Of a stretch of DNA of 8,073 bases, positions 1 through 6,803 are shown piece by piece. Origin of the DNA: an uncultured Oscillospiraceae bacterium. Its GTDB lineage: Bacteria > Bacillota > Clostridia > Oscillospirales > Ruminococcaceae. How positions within the stretch are numbered: position 1 is the first letter of the stretch; every line of letters begins with the position of its first letter. The notes below the pieces were generated by a model. It was given only the letters and a program-made list of their open reading frames with translations, did not search any database and was not told the DNA's origin. The translations under genes and the position numbers were made by a program. Where the stretch lies: positions 1 to 8,073 of the forward strand of contig CATXYA010000058.1 of assembly GCA_958403605.1 (NCBI GenBank). The letters are read 5' to 3'.

Positions 1-27
1 AAGCAGGGCGGCTTGCCGCCCGCGTTG

Positions 28-79
28 CCTTCCCCCGGTGGGGGAAGGTGCCGAACGGAGTGAGGCGGATGAGGGGGCG
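28..79 (+). repeat. Short interspersed repeat, left copy
   Basis: The element starts with a perfect 9-bp hairpin (28-36 paired with 40-48, loop GGT) and ends with CGGATGAGGGGGCG at 66-79. That 14-nt end occurs exactly, in reverse complement, at 7916-7929, and GGGAAGGTG (42-50) recurs in reverse complement at 7949-7957. The 15-nt middle differs between the copies. Conserved ends around a variable middle are typical of small non-coding interspersed repeats, which I recall as common in Oscillospiraceae genomes (recollection, not a search). A separate small perfect hairpin (6-12 with 15-21, loop TT) lies just upstream. No coding sequence is supported in 1-151. Confidence 0.7.
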
Positions 80-100
80 TCCGCCTGCCTCCCCTTCTTC

Positions 101-148
101 AAAAGGCAAAGGGCGCGCTGCAAACCAAAGGTTTTGCAGCGCGCCCTT
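101..148 (-). terminator. Intrinsic terminator of the Gld-like operon
   Basis: A perfect stem of about 16 bp pairs 109-124 with 133-148 and contains GGGCGCGCTGCAAA. The 8-nt loop region is 125-132. Read on the minus strand, the stem is followed by TTTGCCTTTT (110 down to 101), an acceptable U-tract. The hairpin starts 4 nt after the stop codon of the DUF4340 gene, so it ends the leftward four-gene transcript. Confidence 0.88.
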
Positions 149-151
149 ATT

Positions 152-1552
152 TCAGCTTTGCGAACTTGACTGTCCCTCTGTGCCGTCCGCCGCCAGCTCC
201 TCCAATTGGGTGATGAGGCCGGTGACGGCGGTCTTTTCCACCAGCTTCCAGCTGCTGCCGTCCAGGCTGACGGCGGCCTTGCCGTCACCCTGGTCCAGCG
301 CGGTGAGCGCCAGGACGCCGTCGCTGCGGGTGAAGGTGAGCGTCAGCAGCGTCTCGCCCGTGGGCGTTTTGTCCCCGGCGTCGGAGCCCGCCAGCGCGTT
401 GACCGCGTCCAGCCAGGCCTCGGCTTTGGCGGCATCCACGTCCTTGCCGTCCAGCTGGTAGCTGGTCTGCACCTCGGTGGTATCGTCCTCGTTGGAGACG
501 GTGGCCCGGCGGAAGGTGAGCGTGTGGGTTGCCTGGCCGCTGAGCAGCTGTACCTCCTGCACGGTGTCCCAATCCATGGCCACGGCGGCGGTGGGCCGCA
601 GCGCGTCCACGTTCGCGTCCAGCAGTGTTTTCGCCGTGTCGGCGCTGATGACATACACCATGGACGAGCCCTCCGGGGAGGCGTAATAGCCGCCGTCGCA
701 GGCGCCGCCGATGCGCAGCGTCCAGCTGGCCGCGCCGCCGTCCTCATCCTGGTAGTCCACGGTGACGGCGGCGGGAGCGTCCAGGCCGTAGGGGGCGAAG
801 TCCGAGACATTGTAGGCCGCGCAGGACGTCCAGGACAGGGCCTTGACCGCGCTTGTCAACGTGTCGGCCACCAGCGGCTCCCGCGCCTCGCCCTCGCCGG
901 TGAACCAGGTGTACACGTCCGTATAGTAGAAGCTCTCAGGGTCGTCCTCCACATGGGCCGCCAGCGTGCCGTAGCGGTTTTCCACCGTCAGGGCCCGCAG
1001 CGCGGAAAACGTGGGCAGCTCCTCTTTCTGGGCCATATCCAGCAGCTCCCGGGTGAAGGTGGCGGCGATGTCATCCATAAGATAGATGCCGTCCTTCCCC
1101 TCCACGGTGGCATAGCGCTGGCCGGTGAGGGCGTTTTCCGCCCCCAGCAGCAGGGTGGTGCTGCCCTGCGCCGTGGTGAGGGTGACGCTGTCGCAGCCCG
1201 CGGCGAGGCCGTATTCCTCCAAAGCCTGCGGGTCTTCCAGCGGCCCCGTGCCCGTGACGGCCCGGGCCGCGTTGATCATGGCGGTGACGTAGCTTTCCGC
1301 CACGGGGAACGCCGGGTCCCCGTCGTACTGCCAGGCGCCGTCCACCTGGGAAAACGCCAGGGCATGGCCCGCCACGTCGTAGCTTAACGCGGTGACGTCG
1401 GCGGCGGCCAGATCGGTGACGGGCACGGCGGACTCCGCCTCCTCCGCCTCGGCCTGGGCCGCGTTCCACCGCTGCAGCAGCACATAGCCCGCCAGGCACA
1501 GCGCCAGCACCCCGGCCAGCGCCGCCAGTAAGATGGTCTTGTTCCGTTTCAT
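152..1552 (-). CDS. DUF4340 domain-containing membrane-anchored protein
   Basis: This is a 466-residue protein with one N-terminal membrane segment (about residues 6-27, after MKRNK) and a large, probably extracytoplasmic, remainder. The rest resembles DUF4340: a first module around residues 45-175 with the pattern DGAWQYDG...YVTAMINAA...YGL, and a second YGLDAPAAVTV stretch in the middle. The C-terminal tail is Ser/Gln-rich (GQSSSQS). The chosen ATG at 1552 shares its A with the upstream TGA (TGATG) and has AGGAGGG 7 nt ahead, which indicates translational coupling; an in-frame ATG at 1576 would lie inside the upstream gene and lacks that spacing. DUF4340 proteins commonly sit beside GldG-like proteins and ABC-2 transporters, and no biochemical role is established. 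Inferred role: extracytoplasmic part of the same complex. The domain call rests on motif recognition, not a profile search. Confidence 0.85.
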   Translation of the reverse strand: MKRNKTILLAALAGVLALCLAGYVLLQRWNAAQAEAEEAESAVPVTDLAAADVTALSYDVAGHALAFSQVDGAWQYDGDPAFPVAESYVTAMINAARAVTGTGPLEDPQALEEYGLAAGCDSVTLTTAQGSTTLLLGAENALTGQRYATVEGKDGIYLMDDIAATFTRELLDMAQKEELPTFSALRALTVENRYGTLAAHVEDDPESFYYTDVYTWFTGEGEAREPLVADTLTSAVKALSWTSCAAYNVSDFAPYGLDAPAAVTVDYQDEDGGAASWTLRIGGACDGGYYASPEGSSMVYVISADTAKTLLDANVDALRPTAAVAMDWDTVQEVQLLSGQATHTLTFRRATVSNEDDTTEVQTSYQLDGKDVDAAKAEAWLDAVNALAGSDAGDKTPTGETLLTLTFTRSDGVLALTALDQGDGKAAVSLDGSSWKLVEKTAVTGLITQLEELAADGTEGQSSSQS

Positions 1553-2994
1553 CAGCGCGCCCTCCTGCGGTACCACACCAGCACGCCCGCGATGACAAAG
1601 GCCAGGGGGATGAGGGCCACCATGGCCAGGGTCAGCAGATTGCCGGTGCCGGTGGGGATGGTGAGGCGGTCATAGTCGAGGCTCTTGGCGTGGATGGACA
1701 CCGTCTGCTCCTGCTCGCAGGCCCAGCCCACGGCGTTGAGGAAGAAATCGGTGTTCGCGCCCGAGACCATGCCGTCGATCTGGCTGTCGAAAAGGCTGGT
1801 GCCGCCCACCCACACCAGCTTGGCGCCGCCCTTTTCCGCGGCGGCGGCCAGGGTGTACGTGCCCACCGCGTCGCCGTCCTCCTGCTCCACCGTCGGGCTG
1901 GCGAAGCCGTCGGCCTTGTTGTACGCGGAGGCGGAGGTGGTGAGCAGGGATGTGACGGTCACGTCCTCCAAGCCCTCCGCGCCCGCGGTGTCGATGCCGT
2001 GGGACAGCGGGGCCAGCACATAGTAGCCGCCGTTTTTCAGCGGCGCGGTGATGGCGTGGGAGGACAGCTCCGGCAGCAGATAATGGGGATAGCCCACGTT
2101 GTGCTGCTGGTCCGGGTCGCACACCAGGCCCTGCACCGCCGAGAGGCCGAAGGCTGTGGTGATGCGTTCCAGGTTGGGCATGGCCGCGCCCGTGTCGTCG
2201 GTGAACACCAGCAGCTTGCCGCCCCCATCGAGGTACGTCTGCAGCTTTTCCGCGTCGCCCGCCGTCAAATCGCTCTGGGGGGCGTACAGCAGCACGGCGG
2301 CGGCGTCCGCGGGCACCCCGTCCGCGCTGACCAGGTTCAGCGCCGCGCCCACCTCGATGTTCTGCCCCGCCAGGGCGGTGGACAGCGCCGTGGGCAGGTC
2401 TGTTTCGCCGTGGCCCGTCAGCGGGTAGACCACGGGCAGGTCCTCGCTGGTGACATAGCCGATGGCCGACGTCAGGCCGCCCTCGCCCGCGAATTCCGTG
2501 CTCACGGAATAATCGGAATTATACGACATCTCGTAGATGTCGTAATAGCTGACGTAACGGCTGCGGTCCCCGCTGAGCACCAGCAGGCTGTTTTCCTGGA
2601 CGGTCTCGTCCGTGTACTGGGCCGCAAAATTGGGGTACACCACCGGGTCCTTGGTGTGCACCTTCAAATGGCTGCTTAGGGCCGCGTATTGATCCAGCAG
2701 CTTCACCAGCCGCTCGTCCTCCTGGCCGCGGCGGGCCAGCAGGTAGATGTCCACGTCGCTCTCCAAGGCCCCCACCAGCGTTTTCGTCTGGTCAGAGAGG
2801 CTGTAAAGGCCTGTGGCGGTGAGGTCGAACTTGGTCCAGCCCGCGGGCAGCGCGCCCACGATGAGATTGAGCACCACGGCAATGGCCACCAGCACGGCCA
2901 CCAGCAGGGCGCTGTAGCCGCCCGCGCGCAGGGCCTTGGCCTTGGCGCCGGCTTTCACGCTGTCCTGCGGCGTTTTCCGCTTTTCAAACTTCAT
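1552..2994 (-). CDS. GldG family protein (ABC transporter auxiliary component)
   Basis: This 480-residue protein has an N-terminal transmembrane helix (about 27-49) followed by FDLTATGLYSLSDQTKTLV, the hallmark start of GldG/ABC-transporter-auxiliary proteins. A long extracytoplasmic region follows, including YPLTGHGE and a GGGKLLVFTDD stretch like the family's Rossmann-like domain. A second helix near the C-terminus (about 455-474) ends in the basic tail RRRAR, so both ends are likely cytoplasmic. In Bacteroidota, GldG acts with GldA and GldF in gliding; Firmicutes homologues are uncharacterised. The ATG at 2994 overlaps the permease stop as ATGA, a coupling arrangement. An in-frame GTG at 3003 would add three residues, but its AAAAGG is only 2 nt away. 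The same operon encodes the ATPase and permease it presumably works with. Confidence 0.88.
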   Translation of the reverse strand: MKFEKRKTPQDSVKAGAKAKALRAGGYSALLVAVLVAIAVVLNLIVGALPAGWTKFDLTATGLYSLSDQTKTLVGALESDVDIYLLARRGQEDERLVKLLDQYAALSSHLKVHTKDPVVYPNFAAQYTDETVQENSLLVLSGDRSRYVSYYDIYEMSYNSDYSVSTEFAGEGGLTSAIGYVTSEDLPVVYPLTGHGETDLPTALSTALAGQNIEVGAALNLVSADGVPADAAAVLLYAPQSDLTAGDAEKLQTYLDGGGKLLVFTDDTGAAMPNLERITTAFGLSAVQGLVCDPDQQHNVGYPHYLLPELSSHAITAPLKNGGYYVLAPLSHGIDTAGAEGLEDVTVTSLLTTSASAYNKADGFASPTVEQEDGDAVGTYTLAAAAEKGGAKLVWVGGTSLFDSQIDGMVSGANTDFFLNAVGWACEQEQTVSIHAKSLDYDRLTIPTGTGNLLTLAMVALIPLAFVIAGVLVWYRRRAR

Positions 2995-3857
2995 GCGCTC
3001 CACCGCCTTTTCTCAAGACTCTGCACCGTGAGCAGCAGAAACACGCCGGTCACGCTCAACAGGAAAAACACGTTGGCAAGGTCCAGCACGCCGTCCAGCG
3101 CGCCGTAAAAGGCCTCGAACAGCGACAGCTTTTTCAGCAGCGCGGGCAGCAGGTTTTCAAAATTGTCCTGCGCCAGATACCACGCGCCCGCCACGGCCAC
3201 GGCGCCCGCGGCCAGCGTGCCCGCAAAGGCGATGCTGTTCTTCGTCAGCCAGTACACCACCAGGGCAATCAGCGCCACGGCCAGCATGCACACCAGCAGC
3301 GTGCCGCTGGCGGTGGTGGGCACATAGGAGGAAAGGGCGCTGAGGTAATAGTTCACCAGCACCGCCACAAAGCACAGGGCCGCGGCGGCCACCAGATTTT
3401 CCGTCACCGAGGACAGGTACATGCCCACGGCCAGCAGCGCCGCCCCCAGCAGGAAAAAGCACAGCAGCGAGGCGTACACCGCCTTGTAGTTCATGGCGCC
3501 GAACCGCCCCAGCACCAGCGGATAAAGCCCCAGCACCGCCGTGGGCACGGCCAGGACGGCCAGCAGCGCCAGGTATTTGCCCAGCACCACGCGCCCCAGG
3601 CCCAGCGGCAGCGAGTAGAGCAGCTGGTCGGTCTTTTGGCGCCGCTCCTCGGCCAGCACGCGCATGGTGAGGATGGGAACGGCGATGACGAACACGAAGC
3701 TCATATTTCCCAGCACATATTCAAATTGGGCATAGCCGCCGTTCAGGCACAGCGCCATGGTATAGATGCCGGCGAACAGCAGCAAAAACGCGCAGAACAG
3801 CCAGCCCGTCACCGTGTGGAAATAGCCCTTGAATTCTTTTTCAAACATGGCTTTCAC
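2991..3857 (-). CDS. ABC-2 type permease (GldF-like)
   Basis: This 288-residue integral membrane protein has about seven or eight predicted helices (approximately 17-38, 48-66, 92-114, 128-147, 154-172, 186-206, 209-228, 259-278). The segment PILTMRVLAEERRQKTDQLL at 61-80 is the characteristic motif of GldF/NosY-like ABC-2 permeases, and the C-terminal FYGALDGVLD followed by a hydrophobic helix and LEKRRW is also typical. It should form the membrane channel for the ATPase encoded upstream. I prefer the GTG start at 3857: AAAGGAGG lies about 9 nt upstream, whereas the in-frame ATG at 3848 would be about 18 nt away. The start overlaps the ATPase gene by 17 nt, and the stop overlaps the GldG-family start by 4 nt. 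Export or mechanical work on the envelope is inferred; the substrate is unknown. Confidence 0.9.
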   Translation of the reverse strand: MKAMFEKEFKGYFHTVTGWLFCAFLLLFAGIYTMALCLNGGYAQFEYVLGNMSFVFVIAVPILTMRVLAEERRQKTDQLLYSLPLGLGRVVLGKYLALLAVLAVPTAVLGLYPLVLGRFGAMNYKAVYASLLCFFLLGAALLAVGMYLSSVTENLVAAAALCFVAVLVNYYLSALSSYVPTTASGTLLVCMLAVALIALVVYWLTKNSIAFAGTLAAGAVAVAGAWYLAQDNFENLLPALLKKLSLFEAFYGALDGVLDLANVFFLLSVTGVFLLLTVQSLEKRRWSA

Positions 3858-4920
3858 CGCTGCTCTCCTCCTTTCCCGGCTCCGCGTCCTGCGCGGGCGG
3901 TTCGATCTTCGGCGCGGCGGACGGCGTTTCCGGTGTTTCCGCCGCGTCCTGCGCCTGCCGCGGCGTCTCGGGCGCCGCGGCGGCCTCGCTTTGCGTCAGC
4001 TCCAGGAAGACGTCCTCCAAACTGGCCCGCGTGCCCGTCATGGACAAAATGGGCACGCCCGCTTCGGCAAAGGCGAAAAACAGCTGCTCGCCCAGCGCGT
4101 CCGCGTCCCCGCTTTGGGCCGTGACGGCCAGCGTGGCGATGCCCTGCGCCTCGGCGGTGAGGCTGCACGCGGCGGTATCCGCCGCTTTTTGTGCCAGCGC
4201 CAGGGCCGCTTCGCCCGCCGCTTTGGCCCGCAGCGTCACCACGGCCTCGCCGGCAAACAGCTTTTCCAGGTTGTCCGGCGTGTCGCAGGCCACCAGCCTG
4301 CCGTGGGACAAGATGAGGATGGACCCGCACACCGCCTGTACCTCGGAGAGGATGTGGCTGGACAGGATGACCGTGTGCTCCTTGCCCAGGGAGCGGATGA
4401 GGTCGCGGATCTCGATGATCTGCGCCGGGTCCAGGCCCACGGTGGGCTCGTCCAGGATGATGATCTTCGGGTCGCCCAGCAGCGCCTGGGCGATGCCCAC
4501 GCGCTGGCGGTAACCCTTCGACAGGTTTTTGATGAGCCGCCCGGCCACCTCCGCCGTGCCCGTCAGCGCTAGGACGCGGTCGATCTGCTCCTTGCGCGCC
4601 CCGCCCTTGAGGCCCTTGGCCTTGGCGACGAATTCCAGATATTCCTGCGGCGTCATATCCGGGTACACGGGCGGCTGCTCGGGCAGATAGCCCAGCAGGC
4701 GCTTGGCCTCCACCGGCTCCTCAAAAATATCGTGCCCGTCCACGCGCACCGTGCCGCTGGTGGCGGCCAGACACCCGGTGATGATGTTCATGGTGGTGGA
4801 TTTTCCCGCGCCGTTGGGCCCTAAAAAGCCGTAGATCTCGCCGTCCCCGATGGTGAAAGTGAGATCGTCCACGGCAGTGTGGCCGCCGTAGCGTTTTGTG
4901 AGATGTTCCACTTCGATCAT
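3841..4920 (-). CDS. ABC transporter ATP-binding protein (GldA/CcmA-like)
   Basis: This 359-residue cytoplasmic ATPase powers the adjacent ABC-2 permease. All nucleotide-binding motifs are present: Walker A GPNGAGKST (34-42), Q-loop Gln82, signature LSKGY (133-137), Walker B IIILDE (153-158), GLDP D-loop (162-165) and switch His189 in SSH. The LSKGYRQRVG signature and TVGLDPAQI are typical of the GldA/CcmA/NatA-like class. The DALGEQLFFAFAEAG...SLEDVFLELT region up to about residue 310 is the usual C-terminal domain of drug/Gld-type ATPases. Residues 311-359 form an unusual Pro/Glu/Ala/Gln-rich tail, probably disordered, beyond the usual family end. The ATG at 4920 has GAGG 7 nt upstream. As first gene of the operon it directly follows the divergent promoter region. 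Confidence 0.92.
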   Translation of the reverse strand: MIEVEHLTKRYGGHTAVDDLTFTIGDGEIYGFLGPNGAGKSTTMNIITGCLAATSGTVRVDGHDIFEEPVEAKRLLGYLPEQPPVYPDMTPQEYLEFVAKAKGLKGGARKEQIDRVLALTGTAEVAGRLIKNLSKGYRQRVGIAQALLGDPKIIILDEPTVGLDPAQIIEIRDLIRSLGKEHTVILSSHILSEVQAVCGSILILSHGRLVACDTPDNLEKLFAGEAVVTLRAKAAGEAALALAQKAADTAACSLTAEAQGIATLAVTAQSGDADALGEQLFFAFAEAGVPILSMTGTRASLEDVFLELTQSEAAAAPETPRQAQDAAETPETPSAAPKIEPPAQDAEPGKEESSGESHV

Positions 4921-4949
4921 GCGCTCGCCTCATCCTTCCTGTTCCAAAA

Positions 4950-4979
4950 TCGACCTTTTGCAAACAGGACCAGTATAGA
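4950..4979 (+). promoter_or_regulatory. Weak candidate promoter for the importer operon
   Basis: TCGACC (4950-4955) and TATAGA (4974-4979) are separated by 18 bp, and each matches the sigma-A-type consensus at 4 of 6 positions. The -10 overlaps the leftward -10 candidate. If used, it would give an importer leader of roughly 190 nt containing the hairpins at 5095-5144. No better plus-strand promoter was seen between 4980 and 5173, but the match is weak and a start closer to the gene cannot be excluded. Confidence 0.22.
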
Positions 4980-5000
4980 AAAAATGTTTTTCAAAAAAGA
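4967..5000 (-). promoter_or_regulatory. Candidate promoter for the Gld-like operon
   Basis: On the minus strand TATACT (4977 to 4972) matches the -10 consensus at 5 of 6 positions. It lies in AT-rich, A-tract DNA about 50 bp upstream of the ATPase start, the best position in the intergenic region. The hexamer 17 bp further upstream is TCTTTT, a poor -35 match, so the box call is tentative. A better -35-like TTGAAA (4994-4989) is only 11 bp away, which is too close. Confidence 0.35.
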
Positions 5001-5094
5001 GAAAATCCCGTAAAAAAAGTTTGGAAAATCTGTGGTGATTCTGTGAAAGCGGGCGCGGGGCAAAAATCCGGCACACGATCCGTCTTTTTTGCAT

Positions 5095-5110
5095 GTACTG
5101 GTAGCAGTAC
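5095..5110 (+). promoter_or_regulatory. Perfect inverted repeat GTACTG-N4-CAGTAC
   Basis: A 6-bp perfect dyad with a 4-nt spacer (GTAG) lies 64 nt before the importer ATPase start. In DNA it could be an operator for a dimeric regulator; in RNA it forms a small hairpin. A competing pairing of CTGGTA (5098-5103) with TACCGG (5108-5113) is also possible and would intrude on the next stem, so the two folds exclude each other. No regulator gene is in the window. Function is not shown. Confidence 0.4.
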
Positions 5111-5112
5111 CG

Positions 5113-5144
5113 GCGCCCCGGGACCACGGTTTCCCCCGGGGCGC
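5113..5144 (+). promoter_or_regulatory. Strong GC-rich stem-loop in the importer leader
   Basis: GCGCCCCGGG (5113-5122) pairs perfectly with CCCGGGGCGC (5135-5144) around a 12-nt loop. It has no U-tract, so it is not an intrinsic terminator. The stem ends 14 nt before the AGGGAGG ribosome binding site (5159-5165). TTTCCC (5130-5135), mostly loop, could pair with GGGAGG of that site using two G-U pairs, which suggests possible control of initiation. No TPP, SAM or FMN riboswitch core is recognisable around it. Confidence 0.5.
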
Positions 5145-5173
5145 GGCGGGACGCAGACAGGGAGGCTGGCACG

Positions 5174-5941
5174 ATGGAGCGGTTGCGGGTGGATGGCGTC
5201 GGGCTGACGTATCAGGCGGAAAACGGAGAGGTGGTGGCCTTCGAGGACATCAGCTTCTATGTGGAAGAAGGAGAATTTTTGAGCATCGTGGGGCCGTCCG
5301 GCTGCGGAAAATCCACGCTGCTTTCGGTCATTTCAGGGCTTTTGCGGCCCACACGGGGCCAGGTGGTGGCCGGGGGCGAGGTGGTGAAGGGCGTGTCGCG
5401 CCACATCGGCTACATGCTGCAGCGGGACAATTTGCTGGAGTGGCGCACCATTTGGAGCAATGTGCTGTACGGGCTGGAGATCCAGCACGCTAAAACGCCC
5501 GAGACCATGGCCCGGGCCGAGCTGCTGCTGCGCACCTACGGCCTTTATGAATTCAAGGACAGCTATCCCCGGCAGCTCTCGGGCGGGATGCGCCAGCGCG
5601 TGTCCCTCATCCGCACGCTGGCGGCGGGGCCGGAGATCCTGCTGCTGGACGAGGCGTTTTCGGCGCTGGATTACCAGACGCGCCTGGAGGTGACGGACGA
5701 CGTTTACAGCATTTTGAAGGGCGAGGGCGTCACCACCCTGATGGTGACCCACGACATCCCCGAGAGCATCAGCATGGGTGACAAGGTGCTGGTGCTGTCG
5801 GCGCGGCCCGCGCGGGTGAAGGAGATTTTGCCCATCGATTTTGGGCCGCACCGCGCGCCGCTGGCGTGCCGCTCCCATCCGCATTTCTCCCGCTATTTCG
5901 ACCATATCTGGAAGGAGCTGAGCACCCATGAAAACGCCTGA
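5174..5941 (+). CDS. ABC importer ATP-binding protein (SsuB/TauB/ThiZ-like)
   Basis: This 255-residue ATPase drives the importer encoded by the next two genes. Motifs are complete: Walker A GPSGCGKST (40-48), Q-loop Gln83 followed by RDNLLEWRTIWSNV, signature LSGGM (135-139) then RQRVSLIRTL, Walker B ILLLDE (155-160), SALD D-loop (163-166) and switch His193 in VTHD. The sequences LLEWRTIWSNV and the IPESISMGDKVLVLSARPARV region are characteristic of the nitrate/sulfonate/taurine (SsuB/TauB) family, and the length is normal for it. The start is fixed by AGGGAGG 8 nt before the ATG. It is the first gene of the operon and overlaps the permease gene by 14 nt. The family covers several substrates, so no gene symbol is assigned. 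Confidence 0.93.
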   Translation: MERLRVDGVGLTYQAENGEVVAFEDISFYVEEGEFLSIVGPSGCGKSTLLSVISGLLRPTRGQVVAGGEVVKGVSRHIGYMLQRDNLLEWRTIWSNVLYGLEIQHAKTPETMARAELLLRTYGLYEFKDSYPRQLSGGMRQRVSLIRTLAAGPEILLLDEAFSALDYQTRLEVTDDVYSILKGEGVTTLMVTHDIPESISMGDKVLVLSARPARVKEILPIDFGPHRAPLACRSHPHFSRYFDHIWKELSTHENA

Positions 5942-6740
5942 CGCGTCCCTTTCCGCGGCGCGCAGGGAATACCTGCGGGACAAAGCGCGCCGCAAGCGGC
6001 TGGTGCTGGGCTGCCAGCTGGGGTTCCTCATCGCGTTTTTCGCGCTGTGGGAGCTGGCGGCCCGCCTGGGCTGGATCGACAGCTTTCTGCTGAGCCAGCC
6101 CACGCGCATCGTAAAAACGCTGTGCAATTTGTCCCAAAACCATCTGCTGCTGCACGTGGGCGTGACCTTGTATGAAACGCTGACCGGCTTTTTGCTGGGT
6201 GCGGCCCTGGGCCTGGTGCTCAGCGTCATCCTGTGGTGGTCGCCCTTTGTGGCGCGGGTGGCGGAGCCCTACCTGGTGGTGCTCAACAGCCTGCCCAAGA
6301 TCGCCTTGGGGCCGGTCATCATCATTGTGGCGGGCGCGGGCACCCGCGCCATCATCTTCATGGCGCTGGCCATCAGCCTCATCGTCACGGTGCTGGAAAT
6401 GCTGTCCGGCTTCCAGCACACCGATCCGGAGAGCATCAAAATGGCCCGCACCTTCGGCGCCACGCGCAGCCAGGTATTTTTCACCATCGTGCTGCCGGCC
6501 AACCTGAGCACGCTGTTCAACTCGCTGAAGGTCAACATCGGCCTGTCGCTGGTGGGCGTCATCGCCGGGGAATTCCTCGTCAGCAAGGCGGGGCTGGGCT
6601 ATCTCATCGTCTACGGCGGCCAGGTGTTCCAGCTGGACCTCGTCATGGCCAGCGTGCTGATCCTGGCGGTGGTGGCCGCGCTGATGTACGAGGGCGTGTC
6701 CTTGGCGCAGAAGGCCGTCAAGAAACGGTTTGGGGGGTAA
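5928..6740 (+). CDS. ABC importer permease (SsuC/TauC/ThiX-like)
   Basis: This 270-residue inner-membrane permease forms the translocation pore with the preceding ATPase. A basic N-terminus (about 1-25) is followed by helices at roughly 26-46, 82-104, 115-135, 140-160, 205-225 and 236-257, matching the six-helix binding-protein-dependent permease domain. The cytoplasmic coupling (EAA-like) loop is visible as MARTFGATRSQVFFTIVLP at 172-190, and SLPKIALGP at 121-129 is a family-typical stretch. AAGGAG lies 10 nt ahead of the ATG, inside the end of the ATPase gene, so the two are probably translationally coupled. The stop codon runs into the first of three hairpins that separate it from the binding-protein gene. 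Confidence 0.93.
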   Translation: MKTPDASLSAARREYLRDKARRKRLVLGCQLGFLIAFFALWELAARLGWIDSFLLSQPTRIVKTLCNLSQNHLLLHVGVTLYETLTGFLLGAALGLVLSVILWWSPFVARVAEPYLVVLNSLPKIALGPVIIIVAGAGTRAIIFMALAISLIVTVLEMLSGFQHTDPESIKMARTFGATRSQVFFTIVLPANLSTLFNSLKVNIGLSLVGVIAGEFLVSKAGLGYLIVYGGQVFQLDLVMASVLILAVVAALMYEGVSLAQKAVKKRFGG

Positions 6741-6764
6741 AAAATAGCCGTACGGCTATTTTTT
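6739..6764. terminator. Perfect palindrome, terminator-like, after the permease gene
   Basis: This is a 26-bp perfect palindrome. As RNA it gives an 11-bp stem (6739-6749 with 6754-6764) with loop GTAC, flanked by an A-run before and a U-run after, which is the form of a bidirectional intrinsic terminator. It begins within the permease stop codon. The paired part has only four G-C pairs, so efficiency may be partial, as expected inside an operon whose next gene lies on the same strand. Confidence 0.6.
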
Positions 6765-6765
6765 C

Positions 6766-6795
6766 GGCCATGTGGGCCATCCTTGGCCCACGGCC
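6766..6795 (+). other. Intergenic hairpin with GGCC-rich stem
   Basis: GTGGGCCA (6772-6779) pairs with TGGCCCAC (6784-6791) around loop TCCT. The stem is extended by GGCC (6766-6769) with GGCC (6792-6795), leaving a 2-nt bulge. The sequence GGCCAT occurs three times (6766, 6775, 6792), so alternative registers are possible. There is no U-tract after it, so it is not itself a terminator; a role in mRNA stability or as a switch partner is conjecture. Confidence 0.5.
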
Positions 6796-6803
6796 ATCAG
6801 GGT

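Noticed and set aside
206..1387. Long plus-strand frame (393 residues) opposite the DUF4340 gene
   Set aside because: It is antisense to a well-motivated gene, is low-complexity in Gly/Arg/Val/His/Gln, and has no recognisable domain. GC-rich codon use commonly leaves such shadow frames open.
1690..2679. Long plus-strand frame (329 residues) opposite the GldG-family gene
   Set aside because: Same reasoning: antisense shadow with Arg/Gly/His/Val-rich composition and no family motif.
5062..5090. Possible terminator ending in TTTTTT upstream of the importer
   Set aside because: The only stem is three G-C pairs with a long loop and an internal mismatch before the A/T run; too weak to call.
4980..5173. 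Known riboswitch (TPP, SAM or FMN) ahead of the importer
   Set aside because: The conserved cores, such as CTGAGA and ACCTGAT-type blocks for TPP, are absent; only generic stem-loops are visible.
5333..6229. Minus-strand frame (298 residues) opposite the importer ATPase and permease
   Set aside because: It spans the boundary of two clearly real genes on the other strand and shows no domain.
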